Shown: in pieces, positions 7,103-15,202 of the stretch
Numbering within the stretch: the stretch's first letter is position 1
How the letters are laid out: each line of letters begins with the position of its first letter
DNA from: RAM1 sp050247515
GTDB taxonomy: Bacteria > Pseudomonadota > Gammaproteobacteria > Burkholderiales > Burkholderiaceae_C
NCBI GenBank assembly: GCA_050247515.1
Contig: JBFWUB010000016.1
Span: forward strand, 50,613 to 114,612
Direction of reading: 5' to 3'
DNA: 64,000 nt
The notes under the pieces: model-generated
Database searches by the model: none
Told to the model about the DNA's origin: nothing
The model's input: the letters and a program-made list of their open reading frames with translations, nothing else
Made by a program: the position numbers and the translations under genes

Positions 7103-8026
7103 ATGAAAAAGGTAATTGGTCTGGCCGCGCTGGTGCTCGCCCTGGGCACCACGATGGCCTTTGACGTTGAAGCCAAGCGGCTGGGCGGCGCCAAGTCCAG
7201 CGGCATGCAGCGCCAGCAGACGACGCAGCCTGCCACCCCCGCCAACACGCCGGGTTCACCGGCACAGGCGGCGCCCGCGGCCGGCGCCGCCGCGGCTGCG
7301 GCTGCCCCCGCCGCCGCAGCGGCCAAGCGCAGCTGGATGGGCCCGATCGCCGGCCTGGCCGCCGGCATTGGCCTGATGGCGCTGGCGTCCCACTTCGGCT
7401 TTGGCGAGGCCATGGCGAATTTCATGATGATGATGCTGATCGGCGTGGTGATCCTGGCGGTGATCGGCTTCGTGATGCGCAATCGCATGGCCCGCAACGC
7501 CACGCCCGCCGCGGCAGGCATGGGCGCTGCCGGGCGTACCGGCGGCAGCTTCGGTGGCGGCTTTGCCAGCCCGCCCGCGGGTGGCACGCGCATCGGCTCG
7601 GCCCTGGGCGGCGTGAGCGCGGCGGCAGCGCAGCCGTCGGCCATCCCGGCCGACTTTGACGCGGCGGGCTTTGCGCGCAACGCCAGCCAGCAGTTCATGG
7701 CGCTGCAGGCGGCCAACGATGCGCGCGACCTGCAACGCCTGCGCGACTACCTCACGCCCGAGATGTTCGAGGAAGTGCGCGGCGACGTTGAAGCCCGCGG
7801 CGACGCGCCCCAGCAAACCCAGGTGTTCGGCCTGAACGCCCAGGTGCTGGAAGTGGTGGAAGAAGGCGACCGCTACATCGTGAGCGTGCGCTTCACCGGC
7901 GGCATCCGTGACCAGGCCCACGCCGACACGGAAGACCTGGACGAAATCTGGCACCTGACCAAGCCGCGGACCGGTTTTGGTGGCTGGGTGGTGGCTGGCA
8001 TTCAGCAGGTCACGCCGAACGCGTAA
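7103..8026 (+). CDS. Tim44-like domain protein, membrane-anchored
   Basis: The start ATG at 7103 follows AAGGAG closely; the upstream in-frame GTG at 7061 has none. The 307-residue product has a signal peptide (MKKVIGLAALVLALGTTMAF), an Ala/Pro-rich linker, two membrane helices around residues 85-130 (IAGLAAGIGLMALASHFGF and MMMMLIGVVILAVIGFVM), a Gly-rich stretch, and a C-terminal Tim44-like domain from about residue 185 (FARNASQQFMALQAANDARDL...YLTPEMFEEV). This matches the COG4395 family common in betaproteobacteria. Its bacterial function is unclear. Transcription probably ends at the hairpin at 8071-8108. Confidence 0.85.
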   Translation: MKKVIGLAALVLALGTTMAFDVEAKRLGGAKSSGMQRQQTTQPATPANTPGSPAQAAPAAGAAAAAAAPAAAAAKRSWMGPIAGLAAGIGLMALASHFGFGEAMANFMMMMLIGVVILAVIGFVMRNRMARNATPAAAGMGAAGRTGGSFGGGFASPPAGGTRIGSALGGVSAAAAQPSAIPADFDAAGFARNASQQFMALQAANDARDLQRLRDYLTPEMFEEVRGDVEARGDAPQQTQVFGLNAQVLEVVEEGDRYIVSVRFTGGIRDQAHADTEDLDEIWHLTKPRTGFGGWVVAGIQQVTPNA

Positions 8027-8043
8027 ACCCAATCAGCGACGCC

Positions 8044-8958
8044 TCAGCCGGGCGTCGCGTTCTTCAAACCATCCAGCATCCGCTGCACCAGCGGATGCTG
8101 GATTTTTCTTTCCGCCGAGATCAGGTAGAACGTCTCGACCAGGTCGGGGCTGTCGCCCAGCTGCACGATGCCGGGGTCGGCCAGCAGTTCCCTGGCGGAC
8201 AGGCGCGACGCCGGAAACGCGCCCATGCCGCTGCGCCCGAAGGCCGCCAGCAATGCGCTGTCTTCAAACTCGCCCACGATGTCCGGGCGCAGCCCCTCGC
8301 GCTCCAGCCAGTGGTCAATGCGCGGGCGCACGGCCGCGTGGCCCGTGGGCAGCAGCACCGGCATCTGTGCCAGGCAGGCCGGAAAGCGCGCACGGCGTTT
8401 GCCCCCCAGCTTGTCGATCAGGGCTGCGGGTGCAAACCACGCCAGCGGCGCCTCGCCCAGCTTGTGGCTGTACAGCCGCAGGTTGGGGTTGTTGGTGGGC
8501 GCGGCGCGGTCGGCCAGCAGCGCATCAAGCTTGTGCAGCGCCAGCTCGGCCAGCAGGCGGTCAAACTCATCCTCATGGCACAGCAGCCGCGCGCCGGTGT
8601 CGGCCACGGCGGGGCGCAGCAGGTGGCGCACCACCAGCTTGGGCAGGCCGTCCGAGATGCCCACGCGCAGGCGCATGCCCACGCCAGTTGCTGCTTCACG
8701 CACCGCGGCGGGCAGCGCCTCGCCCAGCTGGAAGATCTGCTCGGCCAGCGCCATGGCCGCCTCGCCGCCCTCGGTCAGCACCAGCGCGCGCCCGGATGGC
8801 TTGAACAGGGCATGGCCCAGCTCGTGCTCCAGCGCGCGCACCTGGGCGCTCACGGTCTGCACCGCCATGCCCAGCCGGTCCGCCCCGCGGGAGATGCCGC
8901 CTTCTTTGGCGACGACCCAGAAGTAATAGAGATGGCGGAAGTTGATCGGCGTGGCCAT
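8044..8958 (-). CDS. nhaR: LysR family transcriptional activator NhaR
   Basis: A 304-residue LysR regulator from ATG 8958. The N-terminus NFRHLYYFWVVAKEGGIS and the helix-turn-helix ADRLGMAVQTVSAQVRALE are characteristic of NhaR, followed by a substrate-binding effector domain. In enterobacteria NhaR responds to sodium and activates an Na+/H+ antiporter, but no antiporter is in this window. The gene starts 4 bp after the stop of the solute-binding protein gene, so the two form an operon. Its last 60 bases contain the hairpin that can terminate the convergent Tim44 gene. The family call is confident; the signal sensed here is unknown. Confidence 0.8.
   Translation of the reverse strand: MATPINFRHLYYFWVVAKEGGISRGADRLGMAVQTVSAQVRALEHELGHALFKPSGRALVLTEGGEAAMALAEQIFQLGEALPAAVREAATGVGMRLRVGISDGLPKLVVRHLLRPAVADTGARLLCHEDEFDRLLAELALHKLDALLADRAAPTNNPNLRLYSHKLGEAPLAWFAPAALIDKLGGKRRARFPACLAQMPVLLPTGHAAVRPRIDHWLEREGLRPDIVGEFEDSALLAAFGRSGMGAFPASRLSARELLADPGIVQLGDSPDLVETFYLISAERKIQHPLVQRMLDGLKNATPG
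8071..8108 (+). terminator. Intrinsic terminator for the Tim44 gene, inside the nhaR coding end
   Basis: Perfect 15-bp arms at 8071-8085 and 8089-8103 flank a 3-base loop (CAC) and are followed by a T-rich run. The hairpin encodes part of LVQRMLDGL in nhaR on the other strand. Confidence 0.7.
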
Positions 8959-8962
8959 GGTT

Positions 8963-9691
8963 TCAGGGCGCCACCGCCGCCCCGCTGATGCCGTGGCGCG
9001 CCAACGCTTCGGCCACAAAGCCGCTGCGCTTCATGTCGTCCACATAGGCGGCCAATGCGGCGGCGGCCTCGGCGCCGCGGTTGCGCGGGCAGCCCATGGC
9101 CTGCTGGATCACCATGAAGCGATCGGGCAGCAGGCGGATGCCGCCCAGGCGCGCGGCATCCGCCTCCAGCTGCTGCTTCACGCCGGCGGCCACATCGGCG
9201 CCCTGCGCCAGGAAGTAGTCCACCACCGCCGGCGAACTGGGCGCGCGCAGCAGGCTGGCGTGCTGGATCTCGCGGCTCAGGTACAGGTCATAGGCGCTGC
9301 CCTGGCCTACCACCACGCGCGTGCCGGTACGGTCTACTTCGTCCGTGCGGGTGAGGGGTGAGTCATTGCGCACGGCATAGCAGCCTTCGATCAGCACATA
9401 GGGCGGGGTGAAGTGGATGCTTTCACCGCGCTTGGGATCAATGGCGAAAAAACCGATGTCGGCCTGTCCGTTCGTCACGGCGTCCACCGATTTCGCCGCA
9501 GTGTCAAACACCACCAGCTCCAGATCCACGCCCAGGCGTTGCGCAAACCCGCGCGCCAGGTCCACCGACACGCCCCGGGCCGTGCCGGTGGCCGCATCGG
9601 GCGCGGCCAGGATCGGGTTGCCGGTGTTGATGGACGCGCGCAGGCGCCCGGTGGGTGCCAGGGCGGCAATGAGTGCAGGGGTGAGGGTCAT
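8963..9691 (-). CDS. Amino-acid-type solute-binding protein (SBP_bac_3) without signal peptide
   Basis: A 242-residue protein with the type 3 periplasmic binding fold: LRASINTGNPILA, GVSVDLARGFAQRLGVDLELV, ADIGFFAIDPKRGESIHFTPPYV and VVVGQGSAYDLYL. No hydrophobic signal sequence precedes the domain (it begins MTLTPALIAALAPTGRL), which is odd for a transporter component, and no permease or ATPase gene is adjacent. It may be cytoplasmic, or the true start may have been lost. It is transcribed with nhaR, 4 bp downstream. Confidence 0.75.
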   Translation of the reverse strand: MTLTPALIAALAPTGRLRASINTGNPILAAPDAATGTARGVSVDLARGFAQRLGVDLELVVFDTAAKSVDAVTNGQADIGFFAIDPKRGESIHFTPPYVLIEGCYAVRNDSPLTRTDEVDRTGTRVVVGQGSAYDLYLSREIQHASLLRAPSSPAVVDYFLAQGADVAAGVKQQLEADAARLGGIRLLPDRFMVIQQAMGCPRNRGAEAAAALAAYVDDMKRSGFVAEALARHGISGAAVAP

Positions 9692-9769
9692 GGCGCTGCG
9701 CGGGGGATGTAGTGGGCTTCAGGCGCCATGGTACCCACGCGCGAGGGACCCCATGGGAAAATCCCGCCC

Positions 9770-10603
9770 ATGTCCGCCCTGGTTCACACCGCCTTCTACA
9801 AGTTTGTCCCGCTCACAGACCCCGACGGTGTGGCGGTGCAGCTGAGGCTGCGGCTGGCGCAGGGCGGCGCGCTGAGCGGCAGCATCCTGCTGGCCACCGA
9901 GGGCATCAACGGCATGCTGGCGGGCACGGTGGACGCGGTAGACGCGATTGAAAAGGCGCTGTGTGAAGACGCAGCCTTCGCCGGCGCCTTCAGTGGCATG
10001 GCCTTCAAGCGCAGCGCCTGCCACACGCCGCCGTTTGCCCGGATCAAGGTTCACGTCAAGAAGGAAATCGTGCCGCTGGGCATGCAGGGCGTGGACGCGC
10101 GGCACACCGGCATCAATGTGTCGCCACAAGACTGGCGCGAGCTGATCAAGTCCCCCGACGTGATGTTGCTGGACAACCGCAACAGCTTTGAATACCGCCT
10201 GGGCCATTTTGCGGGCGCGGTGGACCCGGGCGTGGCGAACTTCCGCGACTTCCCGGCCTATGTGCAGGCCCACGCCGCGCAGTGGCAGGCGCAGGGCACG
10301 CGGGTGGCCATGTACTGCACCGGCGGCATCCGCTGCGAAAAGACCAGCGCCTGGATGCGGGGCCTGGGCCTGTCGGTGTACCAGCTGGACGGCGGCATCC
10401 TCAACTACTTCCGGCAGATGCCCGACGCGCAGCTGGACTGGCACGGCGAATGTTTTGTGTTTGACAACCGCGTGGCGCTGGACACCCGCTTGAATGAAAC
10501 CGCCACCACGCTGGAAGACGTGTACGAAGCGGAGCCTGACGGCGCCTGGCGCCTGGCGCGCGCGCGGCGGCTGGCGCTGGCAGCGCCGATGCCGGGCGGC
10601 TGA
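9770..10603 (+). CDS. trhO: tRNA uridine(34) hydroxylase TrhO (rhodanese-related)
   Basis: This 277-residue protein matches the YceA/TrhO (UPF0176) family, which makes 5-hydroxyuridine at tRNA position 34. It has the N-terminal ferredoxin-like part (GSILLATEGINGMLAG, RIKVHVKKEIVPLG) and a rhodanese domain with the active loop CTGGIRCEK, Cys183. ATG 9770 is chosen because the family starts just before the FYKF motif; the upstream in-frame ATG at 9728 adds unrelated residues. The pseudouridine synthase gene begins 2 bp after its stop, so two RNA modification genes share an operon. Confidence 0.9.
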   Translation: MSALVHTAFYKFVPLTDPDGVAVQLRLRLAQGGALSGSILLATEGINGMLAGTVDAVDAIEKALCEDAAFAGAFSGMAFKRSACHTPPFARIKVHVKKEIVPLGMQGVDARHTGINVSPQDWRELIKSPDVMLLDNRNSFEYRLGHFAGAVDPGVANFRDFPAYVQAHAAQWQAQGTRVAMYCTGGIRCEKTSAWMRGLGLSVYQLDGGILNYFRQMPDAQLDWHGECFVFDNRVALDTRLNETATTLEDVYEAEPDGAWRLARARRLALAAPMPGG

Positions 10604-10605
10604 GC

Positions 10606-11508
10606 ATGCTGCCCGTACGTGATGGCGTGGGAGCCAGTCAGGTTGGCCTGCCCGAAGGCCCGTGGGCGCGCATGCTCGACTTCCTGGTGCAGCGCTTTCC
10701 CGCGATACCGGCCGCGCAGTGGCGCGAGCGCATGGACTGTGGCGATGTGGTGGACGAAGCGGGCCGCCGCATCACGCCCGATCAGCCCTATGCCGCGCAT
10801 GGCAAGCTGTACTACTACCGCACGGTGCCGGGCGAGGCACCCGGCGCCACGCAGGCTACCGTGCTGTTTGAGGACGAGCTGCTGGTGGTGGCCGACAAGC
10901 CGCACTTCCTGCCTGTGACGCCATCGGGCAACTACCTGCAGGAAACCCTGCTGGTGCGCCTGCGCCGCCAGCTGGGGCTGGACACGCTGACGCCGCTGCA
11001 CCGGCTGGACCGCGAGACGGCGGGCGTGGTGCTGCTGGCCAAGCAGCCGGCCACCTGCGAGCATTACCACCGGCTGTTCTTCAGCCGCGGCATGACCAAG
11101 GTGTACGAGGCCATTGCGGCCAGCCCGCAGGGCACGTCGCTGCGCTTTCCGCTCACGCGGGCCAGCACGCTGGTGGAGGCTGAGCATTTCATGCAGATGC
11201 GCGAGGCACCGGCTGACGCTGCGGCCGTGCCCAATGCCAGCACCGACATCCAATGGCTGGAAACTCAGGGCGCCCATGCCCGCTACCGCCTGCGGCCGCT
11301 GACCGGCCGGCGCCACCAGCTGCGCGTGCACATGGCCGCGCTGGGCCTGCCCATCCTGGGCGACCGCATCTACCCGCGCCTGCTGCCGCACAACAGCGAC
11401 GACCCGGCCAACCCGCTGCGACTGCTGGCGCAAGCCATTGCGTTTCGCGACCCCGTCACGGGCCAGGCGCGCAGCTTTGCCAGCCGCCAGCGGCTGGATT
11501 TTCCGTAA
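10606..11508 (+). CDS. RluA family pseudouridine synthase
   Basis: A 300-residue protein with the catalytic motif HRLDRETAGVVLLAK (Asp135), and ALGLPILGDRIYP towards the C-terminus, both typical of RluA-type synthases. The N-terminal segment (MLDFLVQRFP...GDVVDEAGRRI) resembles a short S4-like RNA-binding element. The exact target (23S rRNA or tRNA) cannot be told from sequence alone. It follows trhO by 2 bp and is convergent with the gene at 11515. Confidence 0.85.
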   Translation: MLPVRDGVGASQVGLPEGPWARMLDFLVQRFPAIPAAQWRERMDCGDVVDEAGRRITPDQPYAAHGKLYYYRTVPGEAPGATQATVLFEDELLVVADKPHFLPVTPSGNYLQETLLVRLRRQLGLDTLTPLHRLDRETAGVVLLAKQPATCEHYHRLFFSRGMTKVYEAIAASPQGTSLRFPLTRASTLVEAEHFMQMREAPADAAAVPNASTDIQWLETQGAHARYRLRPLTGRRHQLRVHMAALGLPILGDRIYPRLLPHNSDDPANPLRLLAQAIAFRDPVTGQARSFASRQRLDFP

Positions 11509-11514
11509 CCGGCT

Positions 11515-11880
11515 TCAGCGCGTCGCACTTTTCAGAAAACCCACCACGCACTTTCCTCGCACGATGGCGTGGCCGTCCAGCCGTATGCCGAGTTGCGCCG
11601 CGAGCTGCGGCGATGCGTCGAATGCGACGAACCGATCAAAGGATTTGAGGCTTGATTTGAACGCGATCCATTTGGCGTGGTTTTCGCCAAACGGCGTGAT
11701 GTAGGTCCTGCCCTCTTCATGCATGACCACCATGTTCAGACGCTCGACCTGCTCCGCCGTGATGGGGCGACTCGCCTTGACGCCCAGGTCTGCAAGTTCG
11801 TCCAGCCGGTGGTCACAGGCCGCGACAGCGGTTGATGCCCACAGGCTCAGAACAAAACACGTGACTGCAAGTTGTCGCAA
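11515..11880 (-). CDS. Small secreted hypothetical protein
   Basis: A 121-residue protein with a Sec signal peptide (RQLAVTCFVLSLWASTAVAA, cleavage near residue 20). The mature part has two cysteines (ACDHRL at its start and GKCVVGF near the end) that could pair. No known domain is recognised. It stands alone, convergent with the pseudouridine synthase and divergent from the serine hydrolase. Confidence 0.6.
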   Translation of the reverse strand: MRQLAVTCFVLSLWASTAVAACDHRLDELADLGVKASRPITAEQVERLNMVVMHEEGRTYITPFGENHAKWIAFKSSLKSFDRFVAFDASPQLAAQLGIRLDGHAIVRGKCVVGFLKSATR

Positions 11881-12003
11881 CTGGCTACCCTCCGGATGTT
11901 GGGATTTCAGTGTGCGTTCGATACGGCATTGGCCTACCTATACGGGAGAATAGGGCGCTGATGCCCCGCGCCGGGACGTTCACAACCAAGGGGGACTGCC
12001 ACC

Positions 12004-13209
12004 ATGAAGCTCAAAACAATCGCCCTCGGCCTGCTGGCCGCGGTGGCCGTGGCCGGCACCGCCGGCTGGTTCAGCCTGGACAAGGAAACGCGCGGCCTGC
12101 TGGCCACCGTGCCCACCAACCGCGACCTGCTGTTCTGGACGGTGCCGCAGCGCGACGCAGCCTTTCGCGCGCTGGACCGCATCCCGCTGCTGGCCAGGGC
12201 CCGGCCCATCGCCGCAGGCAGCGCGCCATCCCCCTTGCCCGCGGGCGCGCCGCTGAAGCTGGGCATGGACGTGGACGCCTTCATGGCCGCGCAGCGCAGC
12301 GCGGCGGTGATCGTGCTGCACGACGGCAAGCTGCGGCTGGAGCGCTATGGCCTGGGCTTTGATGCGAACGGCCGCTGGACCAGCTTTTCGGTGGCCAAGT
12401 CCATGACGTCCACGCTGGTGGGCGCGGCCATCCGCGACGGGCATATCAAGAGCATGGACGACAAGGTCAGCGACTACATCCCGCAGATGAAAGGCTCGGC
12501 CTATGACGACGTGAGCATCCGCCAGTTGCTGACCATGACCTCGGGCGTGCGCTGGAACGAGGACTACGCCGACCCGAATTCCGACGTGGCGCGCTTCAAC
12601 AACCACAAGCCCGAGCCCGGCGTGGACGCGCTGGTGAGCTACATGCGCCAGCTGCCGCGGGCGGCGCCGGCCGGCACGCGCTGGCACTACAGCACGGGCG
12701 AGACCAACCTGGTGGGCATTCTGCTGGCGCAGGCCACGAAGAAGCCGCTGGCCACCTACCTGTCTGAAAAAATCTGGCTGCCCGCGGGCATGGAACAGCA
12801 GGCCACCTGGATCCTGAGCAAGACCGGCCAGGAGATCAGCGGCTGCTGCATCCAGGCGGCCACGCGCGACTTTGCCCGCGTGGGTCAGTTCATCATGAAC
12901 GGCGCCATGGTCAACGGCAAAAGCATCCTGCCCGACGGCTGGCTGGCCGAGGCCACGACCACCCGCATGCCCATCGGCCAGGCCGACCGCGGCTACGGCT
13001 ACCAGTGGTGGACCTATGCCGACGGCAGCTATTCAGCGCGCGGCATTTTCGGCCAGGGCATCTTCATCGACCCGAAGCGCAAGCTGGTCGTGGCGGTCAA
13101 CGCCAACTGGGGCACCGGCGCCAACGACCGCGGCTCCAGCGCCCAGCGCGAGGCGTTTTACCAGGCGGTGCAAAAGGCCATAGACGATGAGGCGGGCGCC
13201 GCGCGCTGA
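12004..13209 (+). CDS. Serine hydrolase of the class C beta-lactamase / penicillin-binding fold
   Basis: A 401-residue protein with an N-terminal signal or anchor (LKTIALGLLAAVAVAGTAGW). The catalytic SxxK is SVAK (Ser129, Lys132), the YxN-like element is in WHYSTGETNLVG, and the third motif region is GIFGQGIF. The pattern fits the Pfam beta-lactamase family of esterases and peptidases (6-aminohexanoate-hydrolase-like, EstB-like) rather than a dedicated resistance enzyme. It is probably periplasmic or membrane-anchored. Substrate unknown. The 123-bp upstream region contains no clear operator. Confidence 0.8.
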   Translation: MKLKTIALGLLAAVAVAGTAGWFSLDKETRGLLATVPTNRDLLFWTVPQRDAAFRALDRIPLLARARPIAAGSAPSPLPAGAPLKLGMDVDAFMAAQRSAAVIVLHDGKLRLERYGLGFDANGRWTSFSVAKSMTSTLVGAAIRDGHIKSMDDKVSDYIPQMKGSAYDDVSIRQLLTMTSGVRWNEDYADPNSDVARFNNHKPEPGVDALVSYMRQLPRAAPAGTRWHYSTGETNLVGILLAQATKKPLATYLSEKIWLPAGMEQQATWILSKTGQEISGCCIQAATRDFARVGQFIMNGAMVNGKSILPDGWLAEATTTRMPIGQADRGYGYQWWTYADGSYSARGIFGQGIFIDPKRKLVVAVNANWGTGANDRGSSAQREAFYQAVQKAIDDEAGAAR

Positions 13210-13251
13210 CCCCGGCCCGCGCGCCGGCGGCTCAGTACACTCGACGCCATC

Positions 13252-13851
13252 ATGAACCTGCTTTCCCTGGCGATCCTGGCCGCCATTGCCCTGTGGTTTG
13301 TGCGAGCCAAAGACCAGCGCCAGCGCATTGCGCTGCTGGCCAGCCACTTGGGCCCGCACCAGATCGAAAAGCACATGGAAACATTGACCCAGGGCTACCT
13401 GCGTGCGCTGGGCGAGGCCGACGGGGATCGGCGTGACCAGATCTTCAGCATGCTGCAATCCGCCGAGCAGGCGCTGGCCACGCAGATGCGGGCGCTGGCG
13501 GTGGATTTTGCGCGGGTGGACGCGGCGCAGGCGCGCGTGAGCCGCCTGCCGCTGTACCTGCCCTGGGTGACGCAGCTGCTGCCGCAGGCCACGTTTGACA
13601 TGCGCCAGGCGCTGGTGGTGCATGCCGACGGCATTGGCCGCATGGTGGACGCGGTGGACCTGCCGGCGCGCGAGCGCGCCTTCACGCTGTCGGCGGAACT
13701 GTTTTTGCTGCAGCACACCTGCCACTGGTTCTGCAAGTCGCGCATGGTGGCGTCGGCGCGCATGCTGGCGCGCCACCAGACGGCCTATGCGCAGCTGGTG
13801 CAGTCGGTGTCGGCACCAACACGCGCCGCGTACCAGGCCCTGGTGGGGTAG
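13252..13851 (+). CDS. Membrane-anchored hypothetical protein, 199 residues
   Basis: One N-terminal helix (NLLSLAILAAIALWFVRA) is followed by a largely helical, soluble domain rich in Ala, Gln, Arg and Leu (QRIALLASHLGPHQIEKHMETL and similar). Two cysteines lie in HTCHWFCKSRMV near residue 160. No family is recognised. It starts 42 bp after the serine hydrolase and ends 1 bp before the convergent MipA-like gene. Confidence 0.6.
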   Translation: MNLLSLAILAAIALWFVRAKDQRQRIALLASHLGPHQIEKHMETLTQGYLRALGEADGDRRDQIFSMLQSAEQALATQMRALAVDFARVDAAQARVSRLPLYLPWVTQLLPQATFDMRQALVVHADGIGRMVDAVDLPARERAFTLSAELFLLQHTCHWFCKSRMVASARMLARHQTAYAQLVQSVSAPTRAAYQALVG

Positions 13852-13852
13852 C

Positions 13853-14686
13853 TCAGTCGACCGCGGGCCGGTCTGATTGCGCCCAGGTGTAGGCCACGCC
13901 CACACCCACGGTCACGCCCGTGGTCTGGCGCACCAGCGGACTGGCGCGGTTGGCAGCGCCGGCCACGCTTTGCAGCCGGGTGAACGCAAACAGCCGCCAG
14001 TCGGGTGCCAGCTTGCGCGATGCCGACAGCGACAGGCGCCAGGCCACCAGGCCGCTTTCGGCGGTGTAGGCCGGGCGCCCCGGCGCGGCGTAGCGCGGCG
14101 CCACGCCATAAAAGGTATCGGCCAGCTTGCGGTTGGCAAACACGGCGCTCACGCCGGTGCTGTAGCGCCAGCCGTTGGCGCCGGCGCGTTCGAACTGCAG
14201 CTCTGGCTCGAACGCCACGCCGCGGCTGGCCGCGCCGTCGCTCAGGTCAAACACGCCGCGCAGCGGAAACTCCGCCTGCCAGCGGCCCCCAAGCGCCGGG
14301 CCCAGGTCCCATTTGAGCCGCGGGCCAAACTCCACCAGCGTGCCCAGGTCGGGCATGCCGCGGCGCGCCTCGATGTCGTCGGAGCTGGAGCCAAAAGCGC
14401 CGGACACGCCGATGTCCACCTCCACCGTGGGTGTCTTCAGCGCACGCACACCCAGCGCGTTGCGGTCGGCGCGCAGGTATTTGCCGCGGTAGATGAAATA
14501 GGGCAATGCGATGGCGCCGTTGACCTGCCTGTCCGCGCCCGGGTAGGCCTGCTGGCTGTAGGCGGCGCCAAACGCGCCCAGCTCCCACAGCGGCTGGGCC
14601 GGGGCCTGCTGGGCGGCGGCGCACAGGGGTGCCAGCGCAAGCAGCGCGGCGGCATGGGTGGCGGGAAGCTTGGGCGTGAATGGCAT
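13853..14686 (-). CDS. MipA/OmpV family outer membrane protein
   Basis: ATG 14686 gives a 277-residue product with a signal peptide (THAAALLALAPLCAAAQQ) and an alternating beta-barrel pattern. The features of MipA/OmpV are present: WELGAFGAAYSQQAYPGAD near the mature start, PYFIYRGKYLRADR, and aromatic C-terminal strands (GVTVGVGVAYTW). The family includes murein-hydrolase scaffolds and porin-like proteins. A role in envelope stress is possible but not shown here. It is divergent from the AhpD-like gene. Confidence 0.85.
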   Translation of the reverse strand: MPFTPKLPATHAAALLALAPLCAAAQQAPAQPLWELGAFGAAYSQQAYPGADRQVNGAIALPYFIYRGKYLRADRNALGVRALKTPTVEVDIGVSGAFGSSSDDIEARRGMPDLGTLVEFGPRLKWDLGPALGGRWQAEFPLRGVFDLSDGAASRGVAFEPELQFERAGANGWRYSTGVSAVFANRKLADTFYGVAPRYAAPGRPAYTAESGLVAWRLSLSASRKLAPDWRLFAFTRLQSVAGAANRASPLVRQTTGVTVGVGVAYTWAQSDRPAVD

Positions 14687-14750
14687 GGATTTACAGCTCG
14701 AAAAAAGGATGCGGCCAGCATAGCGGCCGGCCAAAGACCCCTGGGTGACG

Positions 14751-14771
14751 TGCGGTGTGCGGTGTGCGGTT
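14751..14771. repeat. Three tandem heptamers in a divergent intergenic region
   Basis: TGCGGTG, TGCGGTG and TGCGGTT follow each other between the MipA-like and AhpD-like genes. They may be a regulatory site or simple slippage. Confidence 0.35.
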
Positions 14772-14851
14772 CGCGGGTGATGTGACCAGGATCAAGACGC
14801 GCCGCGCCGTGAACGCGCACAGTGCAGGCATTGCTTCAATCTCGGACCACC

Positions 14852-15202
14852 ATGAGCACTTTTGAACATGCAGCCCTGATGCAGGGCCTGAACACCCAGA
14901 TGGCGCAGCTGCGCAAGGCTCAACCTGAGGCGCTGCAGGGCTTCACCCAGCTGGCCAGGGCCGCCATGGCCGAAGGCGCGGTCAGCACCAAACACAAGGA
15001 ACTGATCGCGCTGGCGGTGGGCATCACCCAGCACTGCTCGGGCTGCATTGCCTTTCATGTGAAGGCGCTGCACAAGCTGGGTTGCACCCGTGCCGAGCTG
15101 GAGGAGATGCTCGCCGTATGCGTTTACATGGGCGGTGGCCCGGCACTCATGTACGCCGCCGAGACCCTTACGGCCTGGGAGGCGCTGGCACCGGCTGCAT
15201 GA
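14852..15202 (+). CDS. Carboxymuconolactone decarboxylase / AhpD-like protein
   Basis: A 116-residue protein with the AhpD-type redox motif HCSGCIAFH (Cys-x-x-Cys-x-x-x-His), inside a helical CMD domain that starts around STKHKELIALAVGI. Such proteins act as small thiol peroxidase partners. ATG 14852 is preferred over 14822 because the domain starts at STFEHAALM. The last 35 bp overlap the end of the convergent SulP gene. Confidence 0.85.
   Translation: MSTFEHAALMQGLNTQMAQLRKAQPEALQGFTQLARAAMAEGAVSTKHKELIALAVGITQHCSGCIAFHVKALHKLGCTRAELEEMLAVCVYMGGGPALMYAAETLTAWEALAPAA

Noticed and set aside
12004..13209. Antibiotic-resistance beta-lactamase
   Set aside because: The motifs fit the broad serine hydrolase family; there is no linked AmpR regulator and the third motif is not the KTG of true AmpC enzymes.
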